The position numbers and the translations under genes were made by a program. From the NCBI GenBank assembly GCA_947561585.1, contig CANNZV010002473.1, positions 1-64,000 of the forward strand: a stretch of 64,000 nt of DNA, given 5' to 3'. Position 1 is the stretch's first letter; every line of letters begins with the position of its first letter. The notes below the pieces were generated by a model, which saw only the letters and a list, made by a program, of their open reading frames with translations, made no database searches and was not told where the DNA came from. This document shows, in pieces, positions 1 to 12,408 of the stretch. Source of the DNA: Caprella mutica. Lineage: Eukaryota > Arthropoda > Malacostraca > Amphipoda > Caprellidae.

Positions 1-384
1 GGATAACCACTTGGATAACCACTTGGATAATCACTTGGATAATCACTTGGATAATCACTTGGATAACCATTTGGATAATCACTTGGATAATCACTTGGAT
101 AATCACTTGGATAACCACTTGGATAATCACTTGGATAACCACTTGGATAATCACTTGGATAATCACTTGGATAATCACTTGGATAATCACTTGGATAATC
201 ACTTGGATAATCACTTGGATAATCACTTGGATAATCACTTGGATAATCACTTGGATAATCACTTGGATAATCACTTGGATAATCACTTGGATAATCACTT
301 GGATAATCACTTGGATAATCACTTGGATAATCACTTGGATAACCACTTGGATAACCACTTGGATAACCACTTGGATAATCACTA
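1..384. repeat. 12-bp tandem array, cut by window edge
   Basis: About 32 head-to-tail copies of GGATAATCACTT, with a C/T variant (GGATAACCACTT) clustered at both ends. The array runs off the left edge, so its true length is unknown. Each unit carries a CACTTG E-box-like hexamer. The open frame that reads MDNHLDNHL is only a consequence of a 12-bp period and is not a gene. Confidence 0.97.
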
Positions 385-1049
385 GACTAAACAGATGATT
401 TACTCGAAAAATCTTGGCTTCAATGATAATTTTTAATACAAATCACATAATTGGAAAATGTGAATAAAGGATAAAGTTAAAGTTAGCAGAAGGCAGAGGC
501 GAAACAAATAACTAATGCAATAAATATACATCAAAATATATATTATAAAACTGTTCTCACCTTCATTAATATATTCTATTTTTCATATTTTGGTGTGTTT
601 ATTAGTAAGCTATTGTAATTTTATCCGGTATGTAATTAACACCTGGTAATCAAAAGTATTCATTGGAAAATAGAAAATATTTTCTTTATTTAAAAAAAAC
701 TACTGTCTATACACAGAGAGCACTAAACACTTTCCTTTTTTGAATTACTCTGTGGACATAGTACCCATGATGCTAAGTAACCAACATAAGGTATCACGGT
801 AACTAAAAGGTAACTAGAGACCGTGTCGGTTTACTAGTTTAGAGGTAGACCGAGTAACAACTTTAGCGGTAGAGGGAATGTAATTAGAGGTAGAGAGTCG
901 CTAGAAGTCTATACCGAAACAGAGCTACGCCAGCGCTATCAGAGACAAACATCTCTCTTGTTGCGTCATTGGAAAGAAGCTTCGCGCCAGGTAAATACTG
1001 CGCCACTGAATCAACGCGCTATTATTTCAATGAAAGATTAAAGAAGATA
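385..1049. other. Unique AT-rich spacer with CpG-richer patch
   Basis: No gene seen. The part from about 890 to 1020 is richer in GC and CpG than its surroundings (for example CGCCAGCGC and TTCGCGCCAG), and CGCGCCAG at about 983-990 is followed by GTAAATA, which could pass as a 5' splice site. No coding frame supports an exon. Confidence 0.5.
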
Positions 1050-1818
1050 AATAAAAAAATTATAAGAGAAATTTAAAAAAAATAGAAGAGGAATTTAAAA
1101 AAAATTATAAGAGAATTTTTAAAAATTAGAAGTGAATTTTTAAAAAAATAGAAGGGAATCTAGAAAAATTAGAAGAGAATTAAAAAATATTAGACGAGAA
1201 TTTAAAAAAATAGAAGAGAATTTAAAAAATTAGAACAGAATTTTAAAAATTTAGAAGAGAATTTAAAAAAATAGAAGAGAATTTAAAAAAATAGAAGAGA
1301 ATTTAAAAAATTAGAACAGAATTTTAAAAATTTAGAAGAGAATTTAAAAAATTAGAACAGAATTTTAAAAATTTAGAAGAGAATTTAAAAAAATAGAAGA
1401 GAATTTAAAAAATTAGAACAGAATTTTAAAAATTTAGAAGAGAATTTAAAAAATTAGAACAGAATTTTAAAAATTTAGAAGAGAATTTAAAAAAATAGAA
1501 CAGAATTTTAAAAATTTAGAAGAGAATTTAAAAAAATAGAAGAGAATTTAAAAAAATAGAAGAGAATTTAAAAAATTAGAACAGAATTTTAAAAATTTAG
1601 AAGAGAATTTAAAAAAATAGAAGAGAATTTAAAAAAATAGAACAGAATTTTAAAAATTTAGAAGAGAATTTAAAAAAATAGAAGAGAATTTAAAAAAATA
1701 GAAGAGAATTTAAAAAATTTAGAAGAGAATTTAAAAAAATAGAAGAGAATTTAAAAAAATAGAAGAGAATTTAAAAAATTTAGAAGAGAATTTAAAAAAA
1801 TAGAAGAGAATTTAAAAA
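1050..1818. repeat. 20-21 bp AT-rich minisatellite
   Basis: Roughly 37 degenerate copies of a unit like GAATTTAAAAAAATAGAAGA, alternating with a variant carrying TTAGAACAGAATTTT. The left end is the most degenerate and the right end the most uniform. Long A runs give very low complexity. Confidence 0.93.
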
Positions 1819-2618
1819 ACACATTTTCAAGATAAAAATTCAAGGAGAAACTTATGGAAAGAATATAAGCCACCTTATGGAAGAAAAAGCAACCTGAATG
1901 AATAAATTTGCAATCGACATCAAAAAACGGCTTCATATGTGCAAAATAACAGTTAAAGCAGACTATGTAAATACATAATATAAAAGAAAAATAAATAATA
2001 GCCGTTATATATTGGTATGCAATTGAGATGATCTTTTTGACGGCATAATTTGAATGAAGGGAACTGCCCGATGGTTCTTGACTGAGCAATAAAAAAGAAA
2101 CTACTAATCATAGATATAATCTGAGAAATATTGCACTTTTTTCTCACTGCACCTACACTCTGATGTACGTACCTGCATAGGCTCACCTGTAATCAAACAC
2201 ACCGGAAGTATACCTGCCAAATATCTACAGTAGGGTACGCGAAAAGAAAACTTCGAAATTAGGTTTTGGAGCATTAATTGATATAAAAAAGAATAAAGTA
2301 CCAAACTAATTGTAAGTATTTTTTCTTTTATTTATACGCTATTTAAGCATCCTCTATTATCATTGCATATCAACTATTATTTTACTATTTGAAATTTGTA
2401 TAGATGTGTAAACTTTAATCAAAAATAAAATTTATTTAAAAAACAAACATTAACTTTAACAACAAAATGAAAAAAAATTTTTAAATAAAAATTGAATAAA
2501 ATTATTCTTCACAAGTTCCTTTTAGATACCATTTAGTTCCATTTAGATACCATTGGCAATATTTAGTTTTTATATTAGAAATTAAATAGTGTAACAGATC
2601 AGCAAAGAACTATAAGTA
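1819..2618. other. AT-rich spacer without genes
   Basis: Short minus-strand open frames between 1751 and 2304 are hydrophobic, low-complexity readings of AT-rich DNA without family resemblance. No feature supported. Confidence 0.5.
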
Positions 2619-2793
2619 GGGTTGTGACAGTATGCTTTTAAAATTATAGATCTTAAGAATATCATAGACGAGACAAACTGAAATGGTATCGAATACTATA
2701 TACCGCTGGTGCATAACCAACAATACTCTTTGGTTCTCTCCATCTATAATATTCTCAGGGACCTATGATTTCAAAAGCATATTGTCACAACCC
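2619..2793 (+). mobile_element. MITE family A, copy 1
   Basis: A 175-bp element with terminal inverted repeats of about 55 bp starting GGGTTGTGACA and ending TGTCACAACCC, flanked by TA on both sides (2617-2618 and 2794-2795). The TA duplication and lack of coding capacity fit a non-autonomous Tc1/mariner-type element. Other copies lie at 45524-45692 and 53688-53862 (opposite orientation). Confidence 0.88.
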
Positions 2794-4073
2794 TAAATAA
2801 AAGTAACTATAATGAAGACATTGGATGTCACCTCACACCGTACGTGATGTTTTACCTGTTGTCACACAGGTTACTTTACAATTACTTTTGAATTATATTT
2901 AATGTTAGTTCACAAAATAAAATTATTGTTCAACTTATATTTTAATTATTATATCTTTTTTTCCTATATCATCGGAGATGTGACACCGACCGATAATTTG
3001 AAACTCAATAAAAACAAACAGGTGTGATACTCTATACAGGAAAAACTAATTAAAGAACTACCTTTAGTACAATCGACTAAAATGTGGCCTAACGAGTTTA
3101 TTATAGTAACTGTACAGCTTTTAATTATCTAACAGACTGGAGTGAAGATTTCACTCTTAAGTAATTATAAATAAACTAATTATTATTATAATGATGAGCG
3201 TGTAAATTGCTTCGAAGAAACGCTTTCAAAATAAAGAACAAAAGAAAAAAGTGAAAATAATTATTTCAAAGAAAGCTATCCGGCCACAAACAACTAATAT
3301 AAATAACATTATTTAACTTTATTATTTCGAACTATAAGAACAAACCGGATCTCATCAAGAGAAACTAAAAGGGGTTTCGATATCTTTTTAGCAATAATAA
3401 GCAGAGGAAAGAGGATAAATAGTTAATATATAATTATATTCACCATATTCATCAGCGGCGAAAGGACCCGCCCACCTCAAATGCATCGCTTTATAATGCG
3501 ATAGCGCGTACGTCGTCGCTCGGGTTGTTAACGACTTTACTGAATTATGCACTGATTTCGGCAACGATGCGGTGGTGATTTTAATACTATCAACAATAAG
3601 AATCTCTCATGAATTGAGCCGTATTGTTATACACTTTATGCAAATATTATAAATGGAAGATTTGTATGCAGTTGAGCAGAATACTGTAGATAGACGAACA
3701 ATGCATTTAGATGAATTAAAGAATACATAATTAAACATCTTTTTAACTAGGAAATTTTACTCAAAAATGATATTGTAATTTAACATTGTTTCAAAGAAGC
3801 TTATAATAATATAATTTTTGAATAGACAAATAGAAATCAATTATTTACGGTTTGAAAGAAATAGAAAAGTAGAGACAATTGAAATTGCATTGCAATGATA
3901 GACTCAATAATTCTATTGGAAATGAATAAACATTCATTACATTTAATAAGAAAAAGAATGGCGAAATACATCAAAGAATTCGCTTTTTTATAATATAAAG
4001 AAGTAATTAGAGTTTTAATTTTTTTAAATAAGTAAATTGATTAATTATACAGTTAAATAATTAGAATCTGATG
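2794..4073. other. Spacer with a half copy of MITE family B
   Basis: Positions 2965-3005 carry the right arm of family B (GGAGATGTGACACCGACC followed by GATAATTTGAAACT) with no matching left arm. A CpG-rich patch at 3455-3545 (GCGATAGCGCGTACGTCGTC) stands out in otherwise AT-rich sequence. No gene seen. Confidence 0.5.
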
Positions 4074-4419
4074 TACCCATTTGGAAAGTTATGGTGGGGC
4101 CATAGAAGATTAAGAGGGGTTCTTTTTAACCAATATTGGTGAACTTTTTCACTGGGTACCAACATTCAGCAATGTAAATGATAATAAAATAATCTCTACA
4201 TTAAAAAGGATCCATTCCTTACAAAAATAGTACAGATTTGAAAAACTGATTAATGATAATCAATAAGCATTAAATAAAACTAACATAGTTTAAAGGGATG
4301 AATGTAATATTAACGCAACTAAAAGGAATGCCATACAAAAAAATTGTCAATTTTAATCAACAAGACAGAACGATTTTCCGAAAACTTTTGCATTCAACAA
4401 AAAATAATTTCGGTACGCT

Positions 4420-4871
4420 TCGAGTGGCAATAATTTTAATGGACAGCACATTTTGAAGAACCAACCGGTTAACGGTGGTAATTATATGGAAATGTTTGAT
4501 ATTAACCTTTTATGGAAACATTGCGCTATTTCAAGAAGATGGAGCTACTCTACATACATCGCGTGATGAAATAGAATGCTTGAAAACTAAATAAATATTC
4601 CGTAGGTGCGATTTTCCTTGGCCATCAAAATCAACTGATTTACCAACCTTATATTTATTCTGTGTATTTAGTGCTGTCCCACCCAATATAACATAATTAG
4701 TATAACATAAATATACTAATTATAGTTATGTATAACATAATTAAAAACATTGTTCGTGAAGATATTGCTTAGATAAATAACGATATAATGCAAACAGTCA
4801 TAGCGAAATTCGTTACTAGTATTGATAGGCGTACTAAATGTTCTGTTGGTCAGTTTAGAAAATGTAAATAG
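4420..4871 (+). pseudogene. Broken mariner/Tc1-type DDE transposase
   Basis: Three collinear fragments resemble the C-terminal half of IS630/Tc1/mariner transposases. First, FEEP.. and VNGGNYMEM at about 4450-4495. Second, at 4532-4660, one frame reads QEDGATLHTSRDEIECLK, then a stop, then WPSKSTDLPTLYLF, matching the family pattern (Q)DGAT.HT and WPPRS.DLTPLD. Third, IKNIVREDIA..INNDIMQTVI at 4738-4870, ending at a stop. Several in-frame stops, frameshifts and an AT-rich insertion at about 4685-4735 disable it. The residue aligned with the third catalytic acid is Tyr. About 37 residues lie between the second Asp and that position, which suggests a DD37D-like subgroup but may be shifted by indels. 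The N-terminal half is not recognisable. Confidence 0.75.
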
Positions 4872-5016
4872 TCAAGGAAATAAATATTCTATGCTTGCTT
4901 TTTCGAATTAACATATTTTTTACATTCTAGCTTTAATAGTTTAAAAAATATAAGAATTATATATCAGCATCAGTATAAGAAGAAAAAAATAACAGGTACT
5001 TTATTCATGCATATCT

Positions 5017-5071
5017 TTTCTTATATGATTGAAAATGTGGAACCTTTCAATGACTAGGAACTTACCCTATC
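5017..5071. mobile_element. Half copy of MITE family B
   Basis: Right arm only: TTCTTATATGATTGAAAATG, then TGGAACC, then AACTTACCCTA. No left arm is evident upstream. Confidence 0.5.
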
Positions 5072-5299
5072 CACAGCAAGTGTGATGCTTGACTGCAGAC
5101 AAAGAAAACAAACTAGTTTGGCGTCAGAAGAAGGTGTATGTGCTGAAAAGAGTACGTCTTACCTATGTACTCATGAATATGAATACCTACTAACTTGCTT
5201 ATATAAAACACCATGGAAAAATGGGTAAGTTACTGGAAGAATAATTTAGTGAATTATGCAATTGAAATTAACAGAGGTGATGAGGCTAACAAATAGCTA

Positions 5300-5495
5300 G
5301 GGAAAGGTGAGAGTTATCCGTCAGAATATAAGATTTTTATAATTTTTAATATTTTTTATTTTATTGGTATCCAGGATACCTGTAGAATGTAGGTATCAAG
5401 GATACCAATTAAAATAACGAGTTACAATGTGAAATTATATTTTTTTCTTATTTAATCAAGAAGGTGGAACTTTTCCGATAGCTTGAAAATCACCC
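5300..5495. mobile_element. MITE family B, with core palindrome
   Basis: Diverged 196-bp copy with ends GGGAAAGGTGAGAGTTATCC and AAAATCACCC, flanked by TA on both sides. The centre holds the palindromic core TTGGTATCCAGGATACC / GGTATCAAGGATACCAA also found in family C. It is inserted within the 4074-8205 element. Confidence 0.7.
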
Positions 5496-5837
5496 TATAA
5501 TTTACTATGAATTTTAATAGCTATAGGGATATTTAATTTAAGTCAGAAGAAAGTAATCAGTTATTAAAATGATATTTGAAAGAGAAAAGTTACACTATTA
5601 TCATACGAAATTAATGAAATAGCTATAAAAGATCTTTTAACGGCTCAATTTTTTATAACATGTATTCCAATAAACAACTCCCTTTACAACTTTTTAAATG
5701 TCGTACAACACCAGTTTGCAAAGTAAAGGGCCCACATGCTAAGTACACTCTTAGAGACTATGGAGAACTTAATGATTACCAAAGGAGACTAAAAAATTAA
5801 TTATGCTTTGCAAAAATACATTACAGACCTCATTAGA

Positions 5838-6624
5838 GTTAATAGACTGTATAGGGCTGAACTGTAACTATACAGGGTGATGTTAATAGACTGTATAGAG
5901 CTGAACTGTAACTATACAGGGTGATGTTAGTAGACTGTATAGGGCTGAACTGTAACTATACAGGGTGATGTTAATAGACTGTATAGGGCTGAACTGTAAC
6001 TATACAGGGTGATGTTAATAGACTGTATAGAGTTGAACTGTAACTATACAGGGTGATGTTAATAGACTGTATAGAGTTGAACTGTAACTATACAGGGTGA
6101 TGTTAATAGACTGTATAGAGTTGAACTGTAACTATACAGGGTGATGTTAGTAGACTGTATAGGGCTGAACTGTAACTATACAGGGTGATGTTAATAGACT
6201 GTATAGGGCTGAACTGTAACTATACAGGGTGATGTTAATAGACTGTATAGGGCTGAACTGTAACTATACAGGGTGATGTTAATAGACTGTATAGGGCTGA
6301 ACTGTAACTATACAGGGTGATGTTAATAGACTATAGGGCTGAACTGTAACTATACAGGGTGATGTTAATAGACTGTATAGAGTTGAACTGTAACTATACA
6401 GGGTGATGTTAATAGACTGTATAGAGTTGAACTGTAACTATACACTATACAGGCTAGTGTACACTGTAAATATACAGTGTGGTGTTAATAGACTGTATAG
6501 GGCTGAACTGTAACTATACAGGCTAGTGCACACTGTAAATATACAGGGTGGTGTTAATAGACTGTATAGTATTGAACTGTAACTATACACTATACAGGCT
6601 AGTGTACACTGTAAATATACAGGG
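5838..6624. repeat. 44-bp minisatellite with internal dyad
   Basis: About 17 copies of a unit that reads GTTAATAGACTGTATAG, GGCTGAACTGTAAC, TATACAGGGTGAT. CTGTATAG and CTATACAG form an inverted repeat in each unit. One copy lost TGT at about 6330. The last 180 bp changes to a composite form with CTATACACTATACAGGCTAG and GTACACTGTAAATATACAG. Confidence 0.95.
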
Positions 6625-6939
6625 GTACTTACTAACGAAAAGAAAAAAAATAAATTCGAACAATAAAATACGAATTTTAAATAATCAAAAATGAATTATA
6701 AATAATAGAAATATCAATTTGAAAAAAAATAACTCAAAAATGACTCCATATGTAGGTATATATCTCTTCTAAAATTAAATTAAAAAGTTATCAGTAATAA
6801 ATAATTATTCTTAAAAATAATTCAAAGCAAATTATTTCGCGATAATTTGGTTGAAAAGAAAATCTTACCATTGAGATGTAGTTCATTCCAAACAAATTAA
6901 TAATATTATTTTCCTATGCAGGTAATCTTTTATTTACCT

Positions 6940-7026
6940 TAGGACAATATACCTTATATACCACATTTACCATATACTATAGTTACCTTATATACCACAT
7001 TTACCATATACTATAGTTACCTTATA
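6940..7026. repeat. 34-bp direct repeat, two and a half copies
   Basis: Unit begins TTACCTTATATACCACATTT and ends ACCATATACTATAG. Two full copies and a start of a third. Confidence 0.9.
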
Positions 7027-7129
7027 TAGAACCACATGCTGTGCATTTTCTTTCTAAAATGGCGTACTGCTCTTTATACCATTTCTAGTGCAAACCTAAA
7101 AGAAAAACTGATTTATATAACCTCTGGTG

Positions 7130-7196
7130 AGCCTTATGGTAGGGTGCCCTAAGGGTGAAATATAGTCCTTATGGTAGGGTGCCCTAAGGGTGATAT
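7130..7196. repeat. 35-bp direct repeat, two copies
   Basis: CCTTATGGTAGGGTGCCCTA followed by AGGGTGA occurs twice, 35 bp apart. The unit includes the dyad TAGGGTGCCCTA. Confidence 0.9.
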
Positions 7197-7287
7197 TTGG
7201 CAGCAGTGGACACTATGAGATGGCACTGTATAATGTCAGTTGACAAATTAACTTCATACCCTACCTATACTTTCACTTGTGATTAAC

Positions 7288-7921
7288 TATGTACTGCGAG
7301 TCAATGTTTGAGATGTACTTAAAGTGCATTTAAGTACATGGTATGTACTGCGAGTCAATGTTTGATATGTACTTAAAGTGCATTTAGTAAATGGTATGTA
7401 CTGCGAGTCAATGTTTGAGATGTACTTAAAGTGCATTTAGTACATGGTATGTACTGCGAGTCAATGTTTGAGATGTACTTAAAGTGCATTTAGTACATGG
7501 TATGTACTGCGAGTCAATGTTTGAGATGTACTTAAAGTACATTAAGTACATGGTATGTACTGCGAGTCAATGTTTGAGATGTACTTAAAGTACATTAAGT
7601 ACATGGTATGTACTGCGAGTCAATGTTTGAGATGTACTTAAAGTGCATTTAGTACATGGTATGTACTGCGAGTCAATGTTTGAGATGTACTTAAAGTGCA
7701 TTTAGTACATGGTATGTACTGCGAGTCAATGTTTGAGATGTACTTAAAGTGCATTTAGTACATGTTATGTACTGCGAGTCAATGTTTGAGATGTACTTAA
7801 AGTACATTAAGTACATGGTATGTACTGCGAGTCAATGTTTGAGATGTACTTAAAGTGCATTTAGTACATGGTATGTACTGCGAGTCAGTGTTTGATATGT
7901 ACTTAAAGTACATTTAGTACA
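7288..7921. repeat. 53-bp minisatellite, about 12 copies
   Basis: Unit starts TATGTACTGCGAGTCAATGT and continues TTGAGATGTACTTAAAGTGC, ATTTAGTACATGG. Several copies share a linked change (GTACATTAAGTACATGG), so there are at least two subtypes. TGTACTTAAAGT and ACTTTAAGTACA-like pairs give a dyad in each unit. Confidence 0.96.
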
Positions 7922-8205
7922 GTGTACTCGAATTATTAACTAATTCATTTTTTTAAATTTATTAACAGAATAGTGAATTTTTTTCAAAATTAAAAAAATT
8001 AATTTAATTATTACTATTTTTATTGTTAAAAAAACATGAAACATTAAAGCAATCTAATCAACTTTGGTAAATTGAACACATTTCATTATAATAAAATGGA
8101 TAATCAAACATTTGAGCCAGAAAGTTAAGATCGGGTTTCAGAGCTTAGAATTAAGAGTATCCCCTTTAATCATCTATGGCCCCACCATAACTTTATCTAT
8201 GGGTA

Positions 8206-8665
8206 ATTAATTAATCTATAACAAGTGAATGAACATATAGTTTTGAAGACAGGTACGACATCTAATACCTCCTGGTAAGATATGGAATGACTGGTAAAAA
8301 TGTCGGTAAATCCTATTAAACTATGAAGAAATAGAAACCTATCTTCCACAATAAAGAAATATGATGTCGTAGTATTAGATTAAAATGTTCCCTTTTTGTT
8401 AACGCATCATTTAACACATAGGAAAAAAGATGATTATTATAGTAAATATTATTGTACTATTGTAGATTATTATTAATTAATTATTGATCATATTGATTGT
8501 ACATAAAAACATTATATTTGATATTGTATGAAAATTTATTTGTGTATACATCACTTAATTATATAATATTTTTAAAGGGTCCATATTCTGATGGTCTATA
8601 ATATACGGGTTCCTTATACAAGGGTCCGGTGGAATTCCCGATGTTGATAGATAGATTGATTAGTA
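8206..8665. other. AT-rich spacer
   Basis: No gene or repeat recognised between the right end of the mariner-like element and the C-rich repeat. Confidence 0.5.
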
Positions 8666-8800
8666 GAGTGGATCCAAATGGGTCAAGTAAGTGCTCCCCC
8701 AAAGAAGGGACCCAAATGGTTCAAGCCAAGGCCCCCATGCTCCCCCAAAGAAGGGACCCAAATGGTTCAAGCAAGGCCCCCCCCCCCCATGGTCCCCCAA
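8666..8800. repeat. 46-bp repeat with poly-C tract
   Basis: Two and a half copies of a unit with CTCCCCCAAAGAAGGGACCC and AAATGGTTCAAGCCAAGG. A run of 12 C lies at 8777-8788. The 76-residue open frame here is a by-product of the repeat. Confidence 0.88.
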
Positions 8801-11800
8801 TAAGTGTCGCAACAGCTGACTGGTCGTGCAGTGATGTGCTTCTTCTTTCGTTACAGTAGTGCCATTTTAATGAAACACCTTGGTAAGTGTGTCAGAGAAG
8901 CGTTAGGCAATACCAAGTGATATCTATCACTAGCTACTGTAAGAGATATATAATGTAAAGCTTTGAGAAATGACTTTAATAAGTGTCTATTTTCAAGATA
9001 GCCTAAAAACACATTTGGAGGTTATATCTTGGTACCATATCCCAGGCAAGAAGGATTTATTCCTGAGATATTCCTTTAATGTCGCAGAAATGAATCCTTC
9101 TTGCCTGGGATAATACTATTGCTTCAGATGAAAAATTTGGAAAACAACTGGTTTGAAAATCAAAAGTAAATACGAGTTCAGTAGGCATCTTATGTTAATT
9201 AAATTTAAATGATAGAACATATCCAGTGTCCACTATAATCAATAATTACAACTCTACTATAATCGGCAGAAAGGTTTAAAAAAAATCACACAGTTTAACA
9301 AATATATAATGAAAATAATCACACTAAATTAATATTAAAAAATTACACAGCATATTGGTTCCTAAAAAAAATTAAAGAACATAAAATTTGGCGAAAGTAA
9401 AATTTTATGATAAAATCATGAAATAAATTTGAAACAATAGAAATGCCCAAAAATACTGGTTGAAATGATTTACTTTGTATGTAAAGTTTCCATGGGTCTT
9501 TGAGCAGTAATTAGTTTAACCATTAAAAAATATTCATTATAATCTTTAATTAAATTGTGAATATTTAAATTCTTTTCAATTGTTCACCTTCACAAGGATT
9601 GAATATGTATTAATGTCTAAAATTAAAGCTACACCAGAGTACATAAAACAAACATTTATATGCCATTAAAACAAGAAGGTAAAATTTTCATAGTTACTTA
9701 CCATTTACCTATATCTTATAGTACTATAGATAAATACTTACTAAATATGATGTTTTTATCTATTTCGCTAAACACCAAAAGATAATAGTAACTAAATCCA
9801 AAATAGCTTTTGACCACAGCTTTCAAACAAGTTAAAATAGTCATCATTATCCAAACTATCGGCAATTCTCCGTAAGATACGGTACGAGATTAAAACCGAA
9901 GAAACCGGTACTATTATATAGAAAAAGATTTCAGAGATCCACTATAAAATTAAGATAAAAACATTTTAGCGATTCTGGTGTATAAAAAATAATTAACATA
10001 TTGAGTATAAAATACTATAATAATTAAGTACTATACTGGAAATCCAATTCAAATAATAAAAATACAATTATTTCATCATAAACAATTCAACATTGTGTTA
10101 CTTATCGTTCAAAATTATATCTATAATTTAATTTAAATAATAGTGTTGTTCATGTTTTATTTACCTTTACATGAAATCATTTAAAAACTACGTAAATACA
10201 TACAAAACTGTTCACTGATAACTCAAACAATTAAATATTGGTTACATTTATTTGAACGGTTATATCTGAAATAGATATAACCAAAAATATACCAAATGGT
10301 TTAACATATACCGAATGATGAAAATTGTTGTAAAGTTACTACTTTTTTTCTCTCATAGCTTACGAAATGCAAGAACCCAATAATAGTCCCAAAAGGAACC
10401 ATAAAGGAAATATAGTAAACAGATGAGGTTATAGGTTAGGTAGTTATCTTTCCTTAAGTCGGTGCTAGTTAGTCTTTATCGGAAAAAAGGTCGTTACGGT
10501 GAAATAACGGACAAACAAGAAGACTTCAGACTGTTAACAAGACTGTTATCTAGACTCCTATTTACTTTATCAGACAGTCTTTATCGCTGGGGATTATCAG
10601 GGGAAGAGTTTGTTCATGCAAGTCTAATGCTTTTTTTAGCAGTTTGAGGTTATCCGGATTCAAAGCTGAAGCTACGGTACTATCTTTTAAAAAGATTTCG
10701 GTAAAATTCGAATAATAAAAATTTGTTCCCATATTTTAAAATTAGTAACCCAAAGTTAGGTAAATTTAACAAACAAAAATAATAATAATACCGCACACAG
10801 ATAATTTAGAAACTAAAGACTATTTGTTCATTATAGAGGCTACTTCCTTACGCAGGACACTATGCATTCACTATAGCGTACAGTAAAGTAAATACATTAA
10901 ACGGTATTTACAGTATTAAAATACATCAATAAATCATTTACATTTTTAAACCAAAGGCAGAGCTACAGGCTGTTATTATTAATTAGAATTTAATTAATTA
11001 AGTAGAATTAAAACACTTTTTTCATTCAAAATCTAAAAGTCAATACAGTTAAAGTTACGTAAATTAACGTAAATTATCTATTGATAGAATGTTCACTTTG
11101 CTAACAATAGAATTAGTTCACTCTTCAATTAGTAAAGTTTAATTAACTTTCTAGTGTCTAATTATTAGAGACTAAAATAACATTAAGTGACAATGGCTTA
11201 ATTCCCCTCATTTACGAGACATCAAATTAACGTGTGAGAAAATGCGACAACTTCCTTTACACAACCTCTCTGTTTCTTATTGCACATTGTACCAAATAAA
11301 TAGTGAATACGCTAACACTCAAGGGAAAATGTAGTACCCACAGATTTAAACACATTTCTTGTATATATTTATATAATTATACAAAAAAGTATCAAACAAT
11401 AAAGCATATAGTTACATAATAAATGATCAATGGTAACAAATAACAAATTTGTGAGTGGAGAAAAACAATTGTTACATTTTCTATCATAACTATTAGTTTA
11501 CTATTGTAACTAATAGTTTACTATTGTAAGTTTGTAACTACTCATCTCTGTGACTTTACCCTCTTTAGTGTTACTCTGGTAGCAGTGAAATAACTACATA
11601 ATATGAAGAAAGTAAAGAATATCTCATAAATGTTAGTAACATCTTCACAGGAAAGATTTAGCAGAAAGTCTTTAAATGTTAATGATTATAGAGTTGCTTC
11701 ATTATAGTATTTTCCAAGTGGATATTACTCCACTAGATGACATGGGGTTTATAGGTTGCACAGATGAGAGGAATATGGGTGACCTGATTACTGTTTAACC

Positions 11801-12182
11801 CCTTTAACCCCTCCATTTAACGGGTCACTGCCCTCTTTTCAATCTAACCTTCTCACGAGTAGTAAAGCCTTACTGAAGAATGAGAGAAATACTCTCCATG
11901 CAATTGAACCTTCAGATGGAAGAGAACATAAAGGGGGAAATACTCAGTCACCGTGCAGTACCTGTATCGGTAGTACCACCGAATAACCACAGAAAAACCG
12001 CTGAATAACCATGGAAGAACCACAGCGTTTCTAATCCACAGCACTCACTGTGGGTATGGGTAAAAAGTAATGCAATAAACTCTTCTTTGGAAACTAAAAA
12101 CTTCTAAACCACTTAAAAACTCACCATTGATAGTACTCATGACTGCCGAAAAGCTACTTCGAGCAAATAGGACAGAGAATGA
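8801..12182. other. Long AT-rich gene-free stretch
   Basis: No coding region, RNA gene or array found apart from the inverted repeat at 9039-9112. A small 24-bp direct repeat lies at 11488-11530 (AACTATTAGTTTACTATTGT, twice). At 12124-12170 the sequence GCCGAAAAGCTACTTCGAGC weakly resembles an internal part of family E. Confidence 0.5.
9039..9112. repeat. Short inverted repeat (hairpin)
   Basis: Arms ATCCCAGGCAAGAAGGATT and AATCCTTCTTGCCTGGGAT pair perfectly over 19 bp, around a loop of about 36 bp. It could be a small MITE remnant or a local foldback. Confidence 0.85.
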
Positions 12183-12408
12183 TAAAAGAGACTAGAGGAC
12201 AGAGAACAGAGGGCAGAATAGAGACTAGAGGACAGAGAACAGAGACTAGAGGACAGAGACTAGAGAACAGAGACTAGAGGACAGAGACTAGAGGACAGAG
12301 ACTAGAGGGCAGAGACTAGAGGACAGAGACTAGAGGGCAGAGACTAGAGGACAGAGACTAGAGGACAGAGACTAGAGGACAGAGACTAGAGGACATAGAA
12401 TAGAGGTC
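12183..12408. repeat. 14-bp purine-rich tandem array
   Basis: About 16 copies of AGACTAGAGGACAG with GGGCAG and GAACAG variants. The + strand is nearly all purine and G/A rich. Confidence 0.94.

Larger units (their letters stand above)
4074..8205 (+). mobile_element. Decayed mariner-like element, swollen by minisatellites
   Basis: Two inverted copies of a sequence of about 45 bp lie 4.1 kb apart: 4074-4119 and 8161-8205. Both contain AGTTATGGTGGGGCCATAG in the left-end orientation, begin TACCCAT and continue with GATTAA(G)AGGGG, with two short mismatched stretches. Each end has the form TA|CCCAT, compatible with a TA target duplication. Near the left end lies a broken mariner-type transposase. 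The interior also holds a nested MITE B and four tandem arrays (44, 34, 35 and 53 bp), which would explain a length well above the 1-2 kb usual for mariner elements. The alternative is that the two ends belong to separate insertions. Confidence 0.6.

Noticed and set aside
11..385. 124-codon open frame (MDNHLDNHL...)
   Set aside because: Reads straight through the 12-bp array; no start context, splice site or non-repeat sequence.
1751..2304. Three overlapping minus-strand frames with hydrophobic stretches
   Set aside because: AT-rich codons give Phe/Ile/Leu/Tyr by composition; no homology pattern, overlap one another.
8629..8859. 76-codon plus-strand frame
   Set aside because: Covers a 46-bp repeat and a poly-C run; no family resemblance.
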